A DNA stretch of 64,000 bases from Bacteroidetes bacterium UBA6221 (GTDB lineage Bacteria > Bacteroidota > Bacteroidia > Chitinophagales > Chitinophagaceae), in NCBI GenBank assembly GCA_002421685.1, contig DISB01000016.1, forward strand, positions 447,775 through 511,774, read 5' to 3'. The translations under genes and the position numbers were made by a program. Of this stretch, positions 6,643 through 15,336 are shown piece by piece; the first letter of the stretch is position 1, and each line of letters opens with the position of its first letter. The notes under the pieces are model-generated. The model had not been told where the DNA came from. It ran no database searches and saw nothing but the letters and a program-made list of their open reading frames with translations.

Positions 6643-7767
6643 ATGGCCAGGCAGCATTTACTGCTATACCTCAGCATTGTATTATGGATGGCAAACCCCG
6701 CAGCCGCGCAGGATAGATGGGCAGGCATGGGTGTTGAAGGAAACTTCATAGCAGGAAAGATATACCCGCACTCGAAAAAATTTCCCAAACAATTGCCCGA
6801 TATGGTAAAGGGTTATGAGCTGAACGCCCTGTTTCAGACCTACGGAAAAAAAGACTGGCACCAGCGCAGAAGGTACCCGCTTGTTGGTTTTGGCTTCATG
6901 TTTACCGATTATGGCATTGATTCTGTATACGGCAAATGCCTGAGTATCTATCCCAACCTTCAGTTGCCGATACTTAGCTATAAAAATTTCGAATGGACAT
7001 TTAAAGCTTCCTTCGGGCTGGGGTATATCACCAGGCCATACGAGCGTTCGCCCAGTTTTGACACGCTGAACAAGGCCATTGGTTCGGGCTTTAATAATTT
7101 CTCGCTCTTCGCTACCGATTTCCGGTACAGGGTGAACAAACACCTGGATGTGCAGCTCGGTGGTTCCTTCTTCCATGTTTCCAATGCGGCCTTCCGTACG
7201 CCCAACCTGGGCATTAATACTTATGGCGCTCATATAGGGTTACGCTATTTCCCAACCAATTCACAACCGGAAAAAATAAAACGGGAACTGGAACCGATGA
7301 AAAACAGGTGGCTGGCACAGGTGAGGCTGGGCTTTGCAGCACGAGAGGCATTGGCGCCCGACGGTCCTATGTACCCAATATATATTGTGTCGGCATTTGC
7401 CAGCAAACGATACTGGAGCAAGAATAAGGCCTTGATAGGATTAGACTACTCCTATCATACCAATATGTACACATTCTTAAGAAATAATGAAATACTCCCA
7501 GGTAAGGAAAAAGCTAATTCGTGGAAGAGTGCGGTGATAGTAGGTAACGAGTTTTTATATGGCAGGGTAGGTATTTTATTCCAATTAGGGTTTTATATCA
7601 AAAACTATTACCTGCCCGAAGATTTTTTTTATCAGAAGCTGGGAGGCAACCTGTACCTGGTGCAGGAAGAAAAAGGGGCATTGAAAGAACTGTCCCTGTC
7701 TATACTTCTGAAAACGCATAAGTTTGAAGCAGAACTGGTGGAGGTGGGGATAGGCGCCGGCTTTTAG
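6643..7767 (+). CDS. PagL-like lipid A 3-O-deacylase / acyloxyacyl hydrolase family outer-membrane protein
   Basis: 374 residues with a signal peptide (cleavage after NPAAA). It is beta-strand rich, fitting an outer-membrane barrel. GGSFFHVSNAAFRTPNLGIN (about 175-194) matches the PagL active-site motif, with His and Ser in HVSNA and the trailing N.G.N. PagL removes the 3-O acyl chain from lipid A. At 374 residues it is roughly twice the size of classical PagL, and the second half (about 215-374) is further barrel-like sequence of unknown role. The gene next to it (7811) is also secreted. KdsD and RfaE2 elsewhere in the window serve LPS sugar synthesis. Substrate activity is inferred. Confidence 0.72.
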   Translation: MARQHLLLYLSIVLWMANPAAAQDRWAGMGVEGNFIAGKIYPHSKKFPKQLPDMVKGYELNALFQTYGKKDWHQRRRYPLVGFGFMFTDYGIDSVYGKCLSIYPNLQLPILSYKNFEWTFKASFGLGYITRPYERSPSFDTLNKAIGSGFNNFSLFATDFRYRVNKHLDVQLGGSFFHVSNAAFRTPNLGINTYGAHIGLRYFPTNSQPEKIKRELEPMKNRWLAQVRLGFAAREALAPDGPMYPIYIVSAFASKRYWSKNKALIGLDYSYHTNMYTFLRNNEILPGKEKANSWKSAVIVGNEFLYGRVGILFQLGFYIKNYYLPEDFFYQKLGGNLYLVQEEKGALKELSLSILLKTHKFEAELVEVGIGAGF

Positions 7768-7810
7768 GAAAATGACAATGGCGTGGTACTTATTTTCTTA
7801 ATTTTATTGT

Positions 7811-8677
7811 ATGCGTGTATTGCTGCTGATATACTTGCTGCTACCTTTGGCTGTACCCGGCCAAACGGCTGTTATGAAGAATGGCAAAGTGTATAGCAAC
7901 GATAAAGTCTATTGCTACTATAAAGAATCGGGCAAAAGAATTAGCACCATGACGCTGGAAAGCCCCAATATTCCTGACCAGTTATCGTACCCTGAAGCCT
8001 GCGGAGATGAGTTTAAAGATTATAGTTTCGGCGGAGAATACCAGCAATTTATTATCGCCAGGGCGAAAGTGTTGGCATCTGCACAGGAGGCTTTTCTCGT
8101 GTATTATTACAACATAAACATTGAAGGCATCAACCGTGAATTGAATATCCGCTATCATCCGTTATTAATAAGGAGCCTTGCGCAGGATATCGTTGCATAT
8201 GATGTGATACAGAATGGTTTTCTTAATGAAAAAAGCGCGCAGCGGTTGGCTGATAAATGGGGAAACAAGACTAACCTGATTAAGCAGGAGCTACTGCAAC
8301 AGGGTATTGTAAAAAACTATAACAGCGCCACGGGCCAGGAAAGGCAGCAGCAAGCAACCATCAACATAAGGATAGAAGGTGACAAGATATATAAAGATGA
8401 TAGCCTGTTTGCCTTATATGAGTTGGATAAACACCTGGGCACGGGTAATACATGGGGCTCAAAAAAAGGGAACAACCTGTATAAGATAGCTACCCCCGAT
8501 GGCACTCTTTTAGGTTGGGTAAGCGTGCCAATACTACGTTCATCTTTTTTCCTCTTGCCAGCGGGCGAAAAAGAATCATTAGCAGTAGTGACTACCGATA
8601 GAGACGAACAAAAAATAATTGCATCGGCAACTAAAGTGCTTATTGTGCATACTAATGCCAAACGCGGAATCAGATAA
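7811..8677 (+). CDS. secreted protein of unknown function
   Basis: 288 residues with an N-terminal signal peptide (MRVLLLIYLLLPLAVPGQT). No family is recognised. The N-terminal part (about 20-60) has MKNGKVYSNDKVYCYYKE followed by SYPEACGDEFKDYSFGGEYQQF, with a possible disulfide-forming cysteine pair. The second half contains a repeat-like echo of the start: IRIEGDKIYKDDSLFALYEL (about 186-205) resembles the N-terminal KNGKVYSNDKVYCYYKE. This suggests two related small beta domains, reminiscent of secreted proteins where a stored value is printed with a key and operand. It follows the PagL-like gene by 43 nt, and its end overlaps the convergent kdsD end by 8 nt. Confidence 0.65.
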   Translation: MRVLLLIYLLLPLAVPGQTAVMKNGKVYSNDKVYCYYKESGKRISTMTLESPNIPDQLSYPEACGDEFKDYSFGGEYQQFIIARAKVLASAQEAFLVYYYNINIEGINRELNIRYHPLLIRSLAQDIVAYDVIQNGFLNEKSAQRLADKWGNKTNLIKQELLQQGIVKNYNSATGQERQQQATINIRIEGDKIYKDDSLFALYELDKHLGTGNTWGSKKGNNLYKIATPDGTLLGWVSVPILRSSFFLLPAGEKESLAVVTTDRDEQKIIASATKVLIVHTNAKRGIR

Positions 8678-9638
8678 GCCCCTCGCGCACCAAATCGTGG
8701 AGGTGCACAAAGCCGGAATATTTTCCCTTATTGGTCACCACCACCTGGGAGATATTGAATTGACGTATCAATTCCAAAGCTTCTACCGCCAATTCCTGCT
8801 CATCAATAGTTTTTGGAGAAGGTGTTAATATGTCCTTAGCAGTAAGCAGCGAAGTGTTATCATGCTTTTCCAACATGCGGCGAATGTCACCATCTGTTAC
8901 TATACCCATTAACATACCTGCGTCATCCACTACCGCAGTAGCACCTAAGCGCTTGCTGGATATTTCGTAGATAATCTCTTTAATACCTGCGTTTATATGC
9001 ACCTTTGGCGACTGGTTCTGTTTGCTCAGGTCGCCCACGCGCAGGTAAAGCCGCTTGCCCAGGGCACCGCCGGGGTGGAAACGTGCAAAGTCTTGAGCAG
9101 AAAAACCTTTCATGCTCAGCAGGCATACTGCCAGCGCATCGCCCATTACCATTTGCGCCGTAGTGCTGGTAGTAGGCGCCAGGTTGTTAGGACATGCTTC
9201 CTTAGCCACGGTAGTGTTGATAAAGTAATCGGCATTTGTAGCCAGGTACGATTGCTCATTCCCGCAAATGGCTACTACGGGGTTACCAAAGTTCTTGATA
9301 AACGGCACCAGCACCTTAATTTCAGGACTGGACCCGCTTTTGGATATAATGATAGCCACATCGTCGGGCTGGATCATACCCAGGTCGCCGTGGATAGCAT
9401 CGGCAGCATGCATAAACAGAGCAGGTGTACCTGTGGAATTAAGCGTGGCCACTATCTTCTGCGCTATTACCGCACTCTTTCCAATGCCCGTTATCACCAC
9501 CCTGCCCACAGAGTGATGTATCAGTTTCACCACATCAACGAAAGTGGCATTTACATATTCCTGCAAGGTAGCAACGGCCTCCGCCTGCAGCTCGATAGTT
9601 TCTATCGCCTGTTTTCTTATATCTTCTTCTGAGAACAT
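8670..9638 (-). CDS. kdsD: D-arabinose-5-phosphate isomerase (KpsF/GutQ/KdsD family)
   Basis: 322 residues. It interconverts ribulose-5-P and arabinose-5-P, the first step toward Kdo for lipopolysaccharide. An N-terminal SIS domain (about 30-175) has GRVVITGIGKSAVIAQKI, TPALFMHAADAIHGDLGMI and IIISKSGSSPEI. FARFHPGGALGKRL (about 180-193) is diagnostic of KdsD-type isomerases. Two CBS domains follow (about 205-320) with ATAVVDDAGMLMGIVTDGD. The -7 box ends 7 nt before the ATG, suggesting a nearly leaderless mRNA. The gene stands alone, divergent from lutB. Confidence 0.92.
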   Translation of the reverse strand: MFSEEDIRKQAIETIELQAEAVATLQEYVNATFVDVVKLIHHSVGRVVITGIGKSAVIAQKIVATLNSTGTPALFMHAADAIHGDLGMIQPDDVAIIISKSGSSPEIKVLVPFIKNFGNPVVAICGNEQSYLATNADYFINTTVAKEACPNNLAPTTSTTAQMVMGDALAVCLLSMKGFSAQDFARFHPGGALGKRLYLRVGDLSKQNQSPKVHINAGIKEIIYEISSKRLGATAVVDDAGMLMGIVTDGDIRRMLEKHDNTSLLTAKDILTPSPKTIDEQELAVEALELIRQFNISQVVVTNKGKYSGFVHLHDLVREGLI

Positions 9639-9645
9639 ACGGGTG

Positions 9646-9653
9646 CAAAGTTA
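9646..9653 (-). promoter_or_regulatory. -7 box for kdsD
   Basis: TAACTTTG on the minus strand, 7 nt from the ATG at 9638. Confidence 0.6.
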
Positions 9654-9719
9654 ATGCCATTCGCGGCATTGTATATATAACGAAATATTTTGTGTATTCG
9701 TACACTGCTATTAACTTGC

Positions 9720-9727
9720 TACTTTTG
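9720..9727 (+). promoter_or_regulatory. -7 box for the LutB-like gene
   Basis: TACTTTTG, 6 nt before the ATG at 9734. It lies inside the longer open frame that begins at 9692, which argues for the 9734 start. Confidence 0.6.
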
Positions 9728-9733
9728 CACATC

Positions 9734-11107
9734 ATGAGTGATAATCTGTCTGTTTTTCTCGCAAAAAGCAAGGTAAAGGCTGCCGACCTGGAGCATAAGC
9801 GCAAGCTGGCGTTCAATATTGATAAGTATGCCGCCACAGTTGTAAAGGGGAAGCAACAGTACGCCGACCTGGACTTGGCACGCAAACGGGCGAAGAATGT
9901 GAAGTGGAAGGCCATAGAAAACCTGGACAAACACCTCGAAATGTTCGAGACCAATTTCATGGCAAGAGGCGGCAAGGTGATATGGGCGGAAAATGGCAAC
10001 GAAGCACTGGAAGCCATCCTGAACATTTGCAAAAGCAAGAACGCTAAACAGGTAGTGAAGTCGAAGTCGATGGTGACGGAAGAAATACACCTGAATGACT
10101 TTCTAGCTAAACACAATATTGAATCGGTAGAAACAGACCTGGGAGAATATATACAGCAACTGGATGGTGAACCCCCATACCATATAGTAACGCCCGCTAT
10201 GCACAAGAGCAAAGAGGATGTGGCTAAACTATTCCATGAGAAACTTGGTGTAGAGCCTAACCTGACCCCGAGCGAACTGACACAGATAGCTCGTGTGAAC
10301 CTGCGGCAGAAATATATTACATCGGATATAGGCATTACCGGGGGTAACTTCCTGATTGCCGATACCGGCTCGGTATGCGTGAGTGAAAATGAAGGCAATG
10401 CCCGCCTTACCACATCTTTCCCTAAAACGATGATATCTATTGTGGGTATAGAAAAAATACTCCCTTCTATCAACGACCTCGCGCTGTTCTGGCCCCTGCT
10501 GGCTACCTACGGCACAGGGCAGAACGTCACCGTGTATAATACCATATTTAACGGCCCGCGAACGAAGGAGGAAACCGATGGCCCCGACGAGATGTATGTG
10601 ATACTGCTGGATAACGGCCGTACCAACCTCTTGCGCCAGGAAGTGCGCGAAAGCATGTACTGCATCCGCTGCGGCTCTTGCCTGAATGTATGCCCGGTGT
10701 ATAAAAACATAGGGGGCCATGCATACGGCACTACCTACAGCGGCCCTATTGGTTCTGTTATCACGCCACACCTGAAAGGCATGAGCGAGTTCAAGCACCT
10801 GAGCAATGCATCAAGCCTGTGCGGCAGCTGCACCGAAGCCTGCCCGGTAAAGATCAACATACACGAAATGCTGCTTGAAAACCGGCATATAGCTATTGAA
10901 GAGAAGCTGGGCAATTTCCAGGAAGGGATGGCATGGAAAGCATGGAAACTTGCCATGCTCAACCGCAGACTCATCAACATAGCCAACGGCAGCCTAAAAA
11001 CCAAAGTAGTGAACAACCTGTTTAAAGATAGCTGGGTGAGCAACCGTTCCGAACTAAAGTTCCCCGCCAAGTCATTTAACGAAATGTGGAAGGAAAGAAA
11101 TAAATAA
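9734..11107 (+). CDS. lutB: LutB/YkgF-type iron-sulfur protein (LUD domain, lactate utilisation B-like)
   Basis: 457 residues from ATG 9734 (MSDNLSVFLAKSK). An N-terminal LUD domain (about 60-300) carries KSKSMVTEEIHLNDFL, ITGGNFLIADTGSVCVSENE and ARLTTSFPKTMISIVGIEK. A ferredoxin-like part follows with CIRCGSCLNVCPVY (about 312-325) and a second cluster CGSCTEACPVKIN (about 362-374), two [4Fe-4S] sites. In Bacillus, LutABC oxidise L-lactate to pyruvate. No lutA or lutC is adjacent here, so the pathway role is by family only. The remaining C-terminal part is helical. Confidence 0.88.
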   Translation: MSDNLSVFLAKSKVKAADLEHKRKLAFNIDKYAATVVKGKQQYADLDLARKRAKNVKWKAIENLDKHLEMFETNFMARGGKVIWAENGNEALEAILNICKSKNAKQVVKSKSMVTEEIHLNDFLAKHNIESVETDLGEYIQQLDGEPPYHIVTPAMHKSKEDVAKLFHEKLGVEPNLTPSELTQIARVNLRQKYITSDIGITGGNFLIADTGSVCVSENEGNARLTTSFPKTMISIVGIEKILPSINDLALFWPLLATYGTGQNVTVYNTIFNGPRTKEETDGPDEMYVILLDNGRTNLLRQEVRESMYCIRCGSCLNVCPVYKNIGGHAYGTTYSGPIGSVITPHLKGMSEFKHLSNASSLCGSCTEACPVKINIHEMLLENRHIAIEEKLGNFQEGMAWKAWKLAMLNRRLINIANGSLKTKVVNNLFKDSWVSNRSELKFPAKSFNEMWKERNK

Positions 11108-11111
11108 TTAT

Positions 11112-11834
11112 TTACTTCTTGATAAACACCCGCGTACCTATCCCTGCAAATGAATAGAGCTCATCTATATCACAATTCTTGAGTGCGACACAGCCGTCTG
11201 TCCAACCCACGCCCAGCTCTATCATATCATCCCCGTTCTTCCATATACCGTGGATGCCTACATTGCCGCCTATTCTTGCTGCCTTAGGTATGACGCCTTT
11301 TTGTTTCAGTCGCTCAAAGGTTTCGTAATGCTGCCTGTCGGGGTAACTCAATTCCATAAACTTATTATACTTGGAACTTGGGTTCAGCCTCGTGATGGTA
11401 AACCATCCCTCGGGTGTATTCCTGTCGCCCTCCATTTGTTTGTTCAGGCCCGGATTGGGGCCAAACACTGCCCTGTATTTCCGGATGAGCCTGCGCTTAT
11501 AAAACAATTTTACCTCATACTGAGATTTATCTACATATATTATAAGGGAATCCTTGTTTAAGGTATCGGGTCGAATGGGCATACCAGCGCCAATTTTTAT
11601 TGGCTTAGGTATAATAACGGTTTCAGTAACTATCATCGAGCCCTGTTTGTATTGCAGTTCCCTTATGATATTGCCTTTCCCGTCTTCGTACTCGCGCACT
11701 ACTTTTACGTCCTTTGGCCTTTCCAGCGGCTTTGCATCCTGCGCAAAACCACCCGTAGCCGGCAAAAACGTAAACAGGCTCAATAAAACTACACGTACAC
11801 TTATGTGTAATAACCCTAAAAATCTGTTGTACAT
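11112..11834 (-). CDS. L,D-transpeptidase (YkuD) family protein
   Basis: 240 residues with a signal peptide (LSLFTFLPATGGFAQ), so periplasmic. The YkuD catalytic domain occupies about 95-240: IIYVDKSQYEVKLFYKRRLI near its start, FGPNPGLNKQMEGDRNTPEG, then the catalytic IGGNVGIHGIWKN (His in IHG) and GWTDGCVALKN with the nucleophilic Cys (about 215). These enzymes make 3-3 peptidoglycan crosslinks or anchor proteins, or act as amidase-like enzymes. The choice cannot be made from sequence. The gene converges with lutB (4 nt between stops). Confidence 0.9.
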   Translation of the reverse strand: MYNRFLGLLHISVRVVLLSLFTFLPATGGFAQDAKPLERPKDVKVVREYEDGKGNIIRELQYKQGSMIVTETVIIPKPIKIGAGMPIRPDTLNKDSLIIYVDKSQYEVKLFYKRRLIRKYRAVFGPNPGLNKQMEGDRNTPEGWFTITRLNPSSKYNKFMELSYPDRQHYETFERLKQKGVIPKAARIGGNVGIHGIWKNGDDMIELGVGWTDGCVALKNCDIDELYSFAGIGTRVFIKK

Positions 11835-11932
11835 ATGAGTGTAAAATCCTTTCAGCGACTTGCTAAGCTAAGAAATTTTGCTGAAAAGAGACAGCAATAT
11901 GGCTCCCGCATATGTTAAAAAAGCGGGACAGC

Positions 11933-13912
11933 TTACGCCGCGTTCTTCACAGTAAAATAAAACGTCGCACCATGCCCGGGCTCGCTTGCTACCCATATGC
12001 GGCCACCATTTTGCTGCACAAACTCTTTGCACAGCATCAGCCCGATGCTGGTGCCTGTTTCATTGGCAGTGCCAGCGGTGCTGGTATTGGTGGGTTCAAA
12101 AATATGAGCCTGCTTGTCTTTGGGTATCCCAATACCGTTGTCCTTTACAGAAAAAACAATGCTCCTGCCATCTGTTTCGGGTACTGCGTTTATTTCCACT
12201 TTCCCACCGGGGTGCGTAAACTTTATAGCATTCGATATGAGATTGCGAAAGACAAATTTTAGTTGATTTTCATCCGCCAGCACTTTGGTTCCTGCAGGTA
12301 CATTGTTTACTATCGTAATGTTTTTATTCTCGGCAGTAGCTCTGAACAATCGCAACTTTCCTTCCGTAATCGCATCTATATCGCATACCGACTGGTGAAT
12401 GCCATCACCTTTTATCTGTAGTTTTCCCCAGTTCAGCAATTTATCCAGTGTATCTATGGACGCCTTGGCATTTTCTTCCATTGATTCGAGGATAAAGCTA
12501 CGTTCTTCCGGTGCAGTGTCCGGACTATTGTATATCTGCAACAACACCGGTATACTGCCTATAGGGCCTTTCAGGTCGTGGCCGATAATGGAAAACAACC
12601 TGTCTTTCACCATATTTGCATCCTGTAGTTCCTGTTGCCGCCTGGTTAGTTCCCTATTTAGCCGCCTGCTTTTATTGTAAAAGAAAGCCAGTGTAAGCAA
12701 TATTGCCGACAGCGCGATAGCAACAATAATTATGAAATTCCTCTTGGCTTTGTTTTCCTGTATCTTTTCCTGTAGTTCCGCCAACTTTGTGTTCGACTTT
12801 TCCAGTTCATAGCGGGCTTCCAGGTTAGCCATTTCTTTGGCCTTATCCAGGTTGAAAATACTATCGCGCAAGGTCTGTTCCTGTTTGATAAAATCCACCT
12901 GCGCTTTATAATCTCCCCTTTCACCCGCAGCAGCAGCGAGGGACGCCAGTATCTCTACCTGCATTGCTTTGTTATCTATGTCACGCGCTAACACCAGCGC
13001 TTCCTGCATAGATGTTGTATTACGTGGATTCTCCGAACTTTCTATAGTACCTACCAGGTAAAGCAATTCTGCATATTCTTCGGGCACCTTGCCATCTGCG
13101 GCAAGCGATAATGCCCGCCGGTAATATTCCATCGCTTTTGCTGTATTGCCTTGCTCTTTGTACACGTTGCCTATATTTTTCAAAGGCGAAATGCGCGCTT
13201 TAGAATATTTAGGGTCGGCACTAAGCTCCAGCGCAGTTTCAAAGTATTCCCGGGCTTTATCCAGGTTGCCCTGGCGGGCATGGGAGATGCCGATATTGTT
13301 ATATAAGTAAATCGTATTACCAGACATGGGCATCTGTAATGCCAGGCTGAGGGCCCTGTTGTAGTAAGCCAGGGCATTTTCAAAATTGCCGGAATAGTCA
13401 TTGGCTGCGCCAAGTTTCACCAGGCTGTTGATGATGTTAGAAGTGTCCGAAATGTCCTCAAAGTGCTTTAGCGCCCTTAGAAAATACCCGATAGCCCTAT
13501 CATATTCCCCTCTTACCGCGGCAGCTACCCCGAGGTTATTTTCAGCCCTGGCTATTCCGGTTTTGTCCTTCAGCGTTGTGTATATATCCAGGGCTTCGTT
13601 AGCTGCTTGCTCCGACGCCGTAAATTGACCATCGTCGGAGTATATCCCGGCCAGCATTACCAGTAACGCGGCTGTGCCGTTCTTATAATTATGTTTCCTG
13701 AATGCAATTAAGCCCTCATCTATCAGCACTTTGTATGTGTCATTACTGGCATTGCGGTACTGTTCCTGCAACTCAATATAGATACGGAGCTTTTGTGTAT
13801 CGGTATCAGCTTTAGTTAATTCTTCACGGAATTGTGATATTGGGGCCTGCGCTAAAGAACTCGCAACACAGAAAATAACACCCAGCAGCGTAGCTACACA
13901 TTTTTTATACAT
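11933..13912 (-). CDS. TPR-domain sensor histidine kinase
   Basis: 659 residues from the ATG at 13912, chosen because it starts a clear signal peptide (MYKKCVATLLGVIFCVASSL). The periplasmic part (about 25-340) is a series of tetratricopeptide repeats (for example ARAENNLGVAAAVRGEYDRA and LKNIGNVYKEQGNTAKAMEY). A coiled coil, one membrane helix (NFIIIVAIALSAILLTLAFF), a HisKA-like segment LFSIIGHDLKGPIG with the phospho-acceptor His, and an HATPase_c domain follow (NLISNAIKFTHPGGK; DNGIGIPKDK; GTSIGLMLCKEFV). There is no receiver domain and no adjacent response regulator, so its partner must be elsewhere. The input signal is unknown. Confidence 0.9.
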   Translation of the reverse strand: MYKKCVATLLGVIFCVASSLAQAPISQFREELTKADTDTQKLRIYIELQEQYRNASNDTYKVLIDEGLIAFRKHNYKNGTAALLVMLAGIYSDDGQFTASEQAANEALDIYTTLKDKTGIARAENNLGVAAAVRGEYDRAIGYFLRALKHFEDISDTSNIINSLVKLGAANDYSGNFENALAYYNRALSLALQMPMSGNTIYLYNNIGISHARQGNLDKAREYFETALELSADPKYSKARISPLKNIGNVYKEQGNTAKAMEYYRRALSLAADGKVPEEYAELLYLVGTIESSENPRNTTSMQEALVLARDIDNKAMQVEILASLAAAAGERGDYKAQVDFIKQEQTLRDSIFNLDKAKEMANLEARYELEKSNTKLAELQEKIQENKAKRNFIIIVAIALSAILLTLAFFYNKSRRLNRELTRRQQELQDANMVKDRLFSIIGHDLKGPIGSIPVLLQIYNSPDTAPEERSFILESMEENAKASIDTLDKLLNWGKLQIKGDGIHQSVCDIDAITEGKLRLFRATAENKNITIVNNVPAGTKVLADENQLKFVFRNLISNAIKFTHPGGKVEINAVPETDGRSIVFSVKDNGIGIPKDKQAHIFEPTNTSTAGTANETGTSIGLMLCKEFVQQNGGRIWVASEPGHGATFYFTVKNAA

Positions 13913-14097
13913 CTTTCGTCTCTGCCAGGACAATAGGTAGGCTTGCCCTGTTTTTTTTATAGAATGCAAAATACGCTACGTTGCGGTAAATTCAAATGAT
14001 AGTATTATTGAAGGTTATGCACGGTTTCCTCGGGCCTATGACCAAAATCACCATCATTTCGCGATGTATTGGGTAAATTGGCCTTTTAAAGAACATT

Positions 14098-14550
14098 ATG
14101 AAACGAATATTCTACGTATTGCTGGTTGCCGGCACGCTGGCGGCCTGCGGCAATGCTGAAAGCAAAAAGGAAGCGACAGAACAGCCCGCGGAAGAAGCGC
14201 ACCAACATGCGCTTGGAACTGAAGCGATTGAACTTGATAACGGGCAGAAATGGAAGGTAGATACCAATATGATGGTGTATATCCGCGATATGGAAACGAA
14301 GGTGAATACCTTTAACGGTACTACCCTTTCAGAGTATAAAGGCCTTTCAGAAAGTCTGAATAAGAACATTGAACTGCTCACATCCAACTGTACGATGGAA
14401 GGCAAAGCACATGATGAGCTACACAAATGGCTGGTACCGTTTATAGACCTGGCAGAAGGCTTTTCCGGCGTAACAACCGAAAAAGACGCCAACGACCATT
14501 ATATGCACATCAAGGCCTCGTTCACTGAGTTTCATAAGTATTTTGAGTAA
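14098..14550 (+). CDS. small lipoprotein of unknown function
   Basis: 150 residues. A lipoprotein signal peptide ends in the lipobox LAAC (Cys17), so the mature protein is lipid-anchored. The first part of the mature protein is low-complexity (ESKKEATEQPAEEAHQH), followed by a mainly helical domain (about 60-150) with METKVNTFNGTTLSEYKGL and HDELHKWLVPFIDLAEGF. The three His/Glu-rich helical blocks suggest a four-helix bundle. I do not recognise the family. It stands alone between the divergent histidine kinase and the convergent small gene at 14567. Confidence 0.7.
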   Translation: MKRIFYVLLVAGTLAACGNAESKKEATEQPAEEAHQHALGTEAIELDNGQKWKVDTNMMVYIRDMETKVNTFNGTTLSEYKGLSESLNKNIELLTSNCTMEGKAHDELHKWLVPFIDLAEGFSGVTTEKDANDHYMHIKASFTEFHKYFE

Positions 14551-14566
14551 GGGGCAACGGTTGATG

Positions 14567-14863
14567 CTATTGCTTTAGCCTGTGCATTTTACGCCCTTTT
14601 ATCACGGTCGTTTCTAGCAGTCCTTCGGCTTCCATATGCTGCTTCACACTTACCGTGAACCATTCCACCGAACCGGTAAATTCCGGGTTGTTCGTAGTGA
14701 CCTGCTTCCTTACCTCTCGTGCCAGGTCAGTAAAGCTCATGGGTTGGTGTTTTTTCAGTACCTCAATTATAGCGTCACTCACTAATTTATAAGTATCCAC
14801 ACTTATCCTGGGTGCGTTTTTACCATCGGGATGCACCAGTTGTATTTTATCCTGCCCGGCCAT
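14567..14863 (-). CDS. small DUF6958-like protein
   Basis: 98 residues, charged and soluble. The pattern is an N-terminal beta strand (KIQLVHPDGKNAPRISVDTY), helices resembling a winged-helix fold (IIEVLKKHQPMSFTDLAREV) and a C-terminal wing (METEG-like AEGLLETTVIKGRKMHRLKQ). It resembles DUF6958 proteins, which have no established function. A DNA-binding role is possible from the wHTH-like layout, but no recognition helix is certain. It is convergent with the lipoprotein at 14098 (16 nt between stops). Confidence 0.6.
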   Translation of the reverse strand: MAGQDKIQLVHPDGKNAPRISVDTYKLVSDAIIEVLKKHQPMSFTDLAREVRKQVTTNNPEFTGSVEWFTVSVKQHMEAEGLLETTVIKGRKMHRLKQ

Positions 14864-14965
14864 ATCATATTGTTTTACGCGATATTAAGGATATTATAAA
14901 TACCAATTAACTACCTGTTATGATAAAGTATAGTAACATAACCCCGAAAATCCTGTTCAAATTAG

Positions 14966-14973
14966 TACCTTTG
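14966..14973 (+). promoter_or_regulatory. -7 box for panD
   Basis: TACCTTTG, 7 nt before the panD ATG at 14981. Confidence 0.6.
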
Positions 14974-14980
14974 CGCCGCT

Positions 14981-15325
14981 ATGCAGATACATGTAATGAA
15001 GTCGAAACTGCACCATGTGGTGGTGACGGAGGCCAACCTGCACTATATGGGTAGTATCACCATAGACGAGGACCTGATGGATGCGGCTTTCCTGCTGGAG
15101 AATGAGAAGGTGCAGGTGCTGAATATGGCCAATGGCGAGCGGCTGGAGACTTATGTGATAAAGGGCCCGCGCGGCAGTGGAATGATATGCATGAACGGCC
15201 CCGCAGCGCACAGGGTGAAGGCCGGCGATACAGTGATCGTTGTTTCCTACGCAATTATGGACAGGGAAGAGGCAAAACAGCATACCCCCGTTATAATATT
15301 CCCGAAAGAAGGCAATAAACTGTAA
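14981..15325 (+). CDS. panD: aspartate 1-decarboxylase
   Basis: 114 residues. PanD converts L-aspartate to beta-alanine for pantothenate and CoA synthesis. The zymogen self-cleaves between Gly24 and Ser25, and here YMGSITID (22-29) places G24-S25 exactly as expected, giving a pyruvoyl-Ser25. The downstream GERLETYVIKGPRGSGMICMNGPAA is the conserved second half with the substrate-binding Arg and Tyr. It starts a three-gene unit (panD, flippase-like, rfaE2). It is unusual that panC/panB are not adjacent. Confidence 0.95.
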   Translation: MQIHVMKSKLHHVVVTEANLHYMGSITIDEDLMDAAFLLENEKVQVLNMANGERLETYVIKGPRGSGMICMNGPAAHRVKAGDTVIVVSYAIMDREEAKQHTPVIIFPKEGNKL

Positions 15326-15336
15326 ACCAACCTCTT

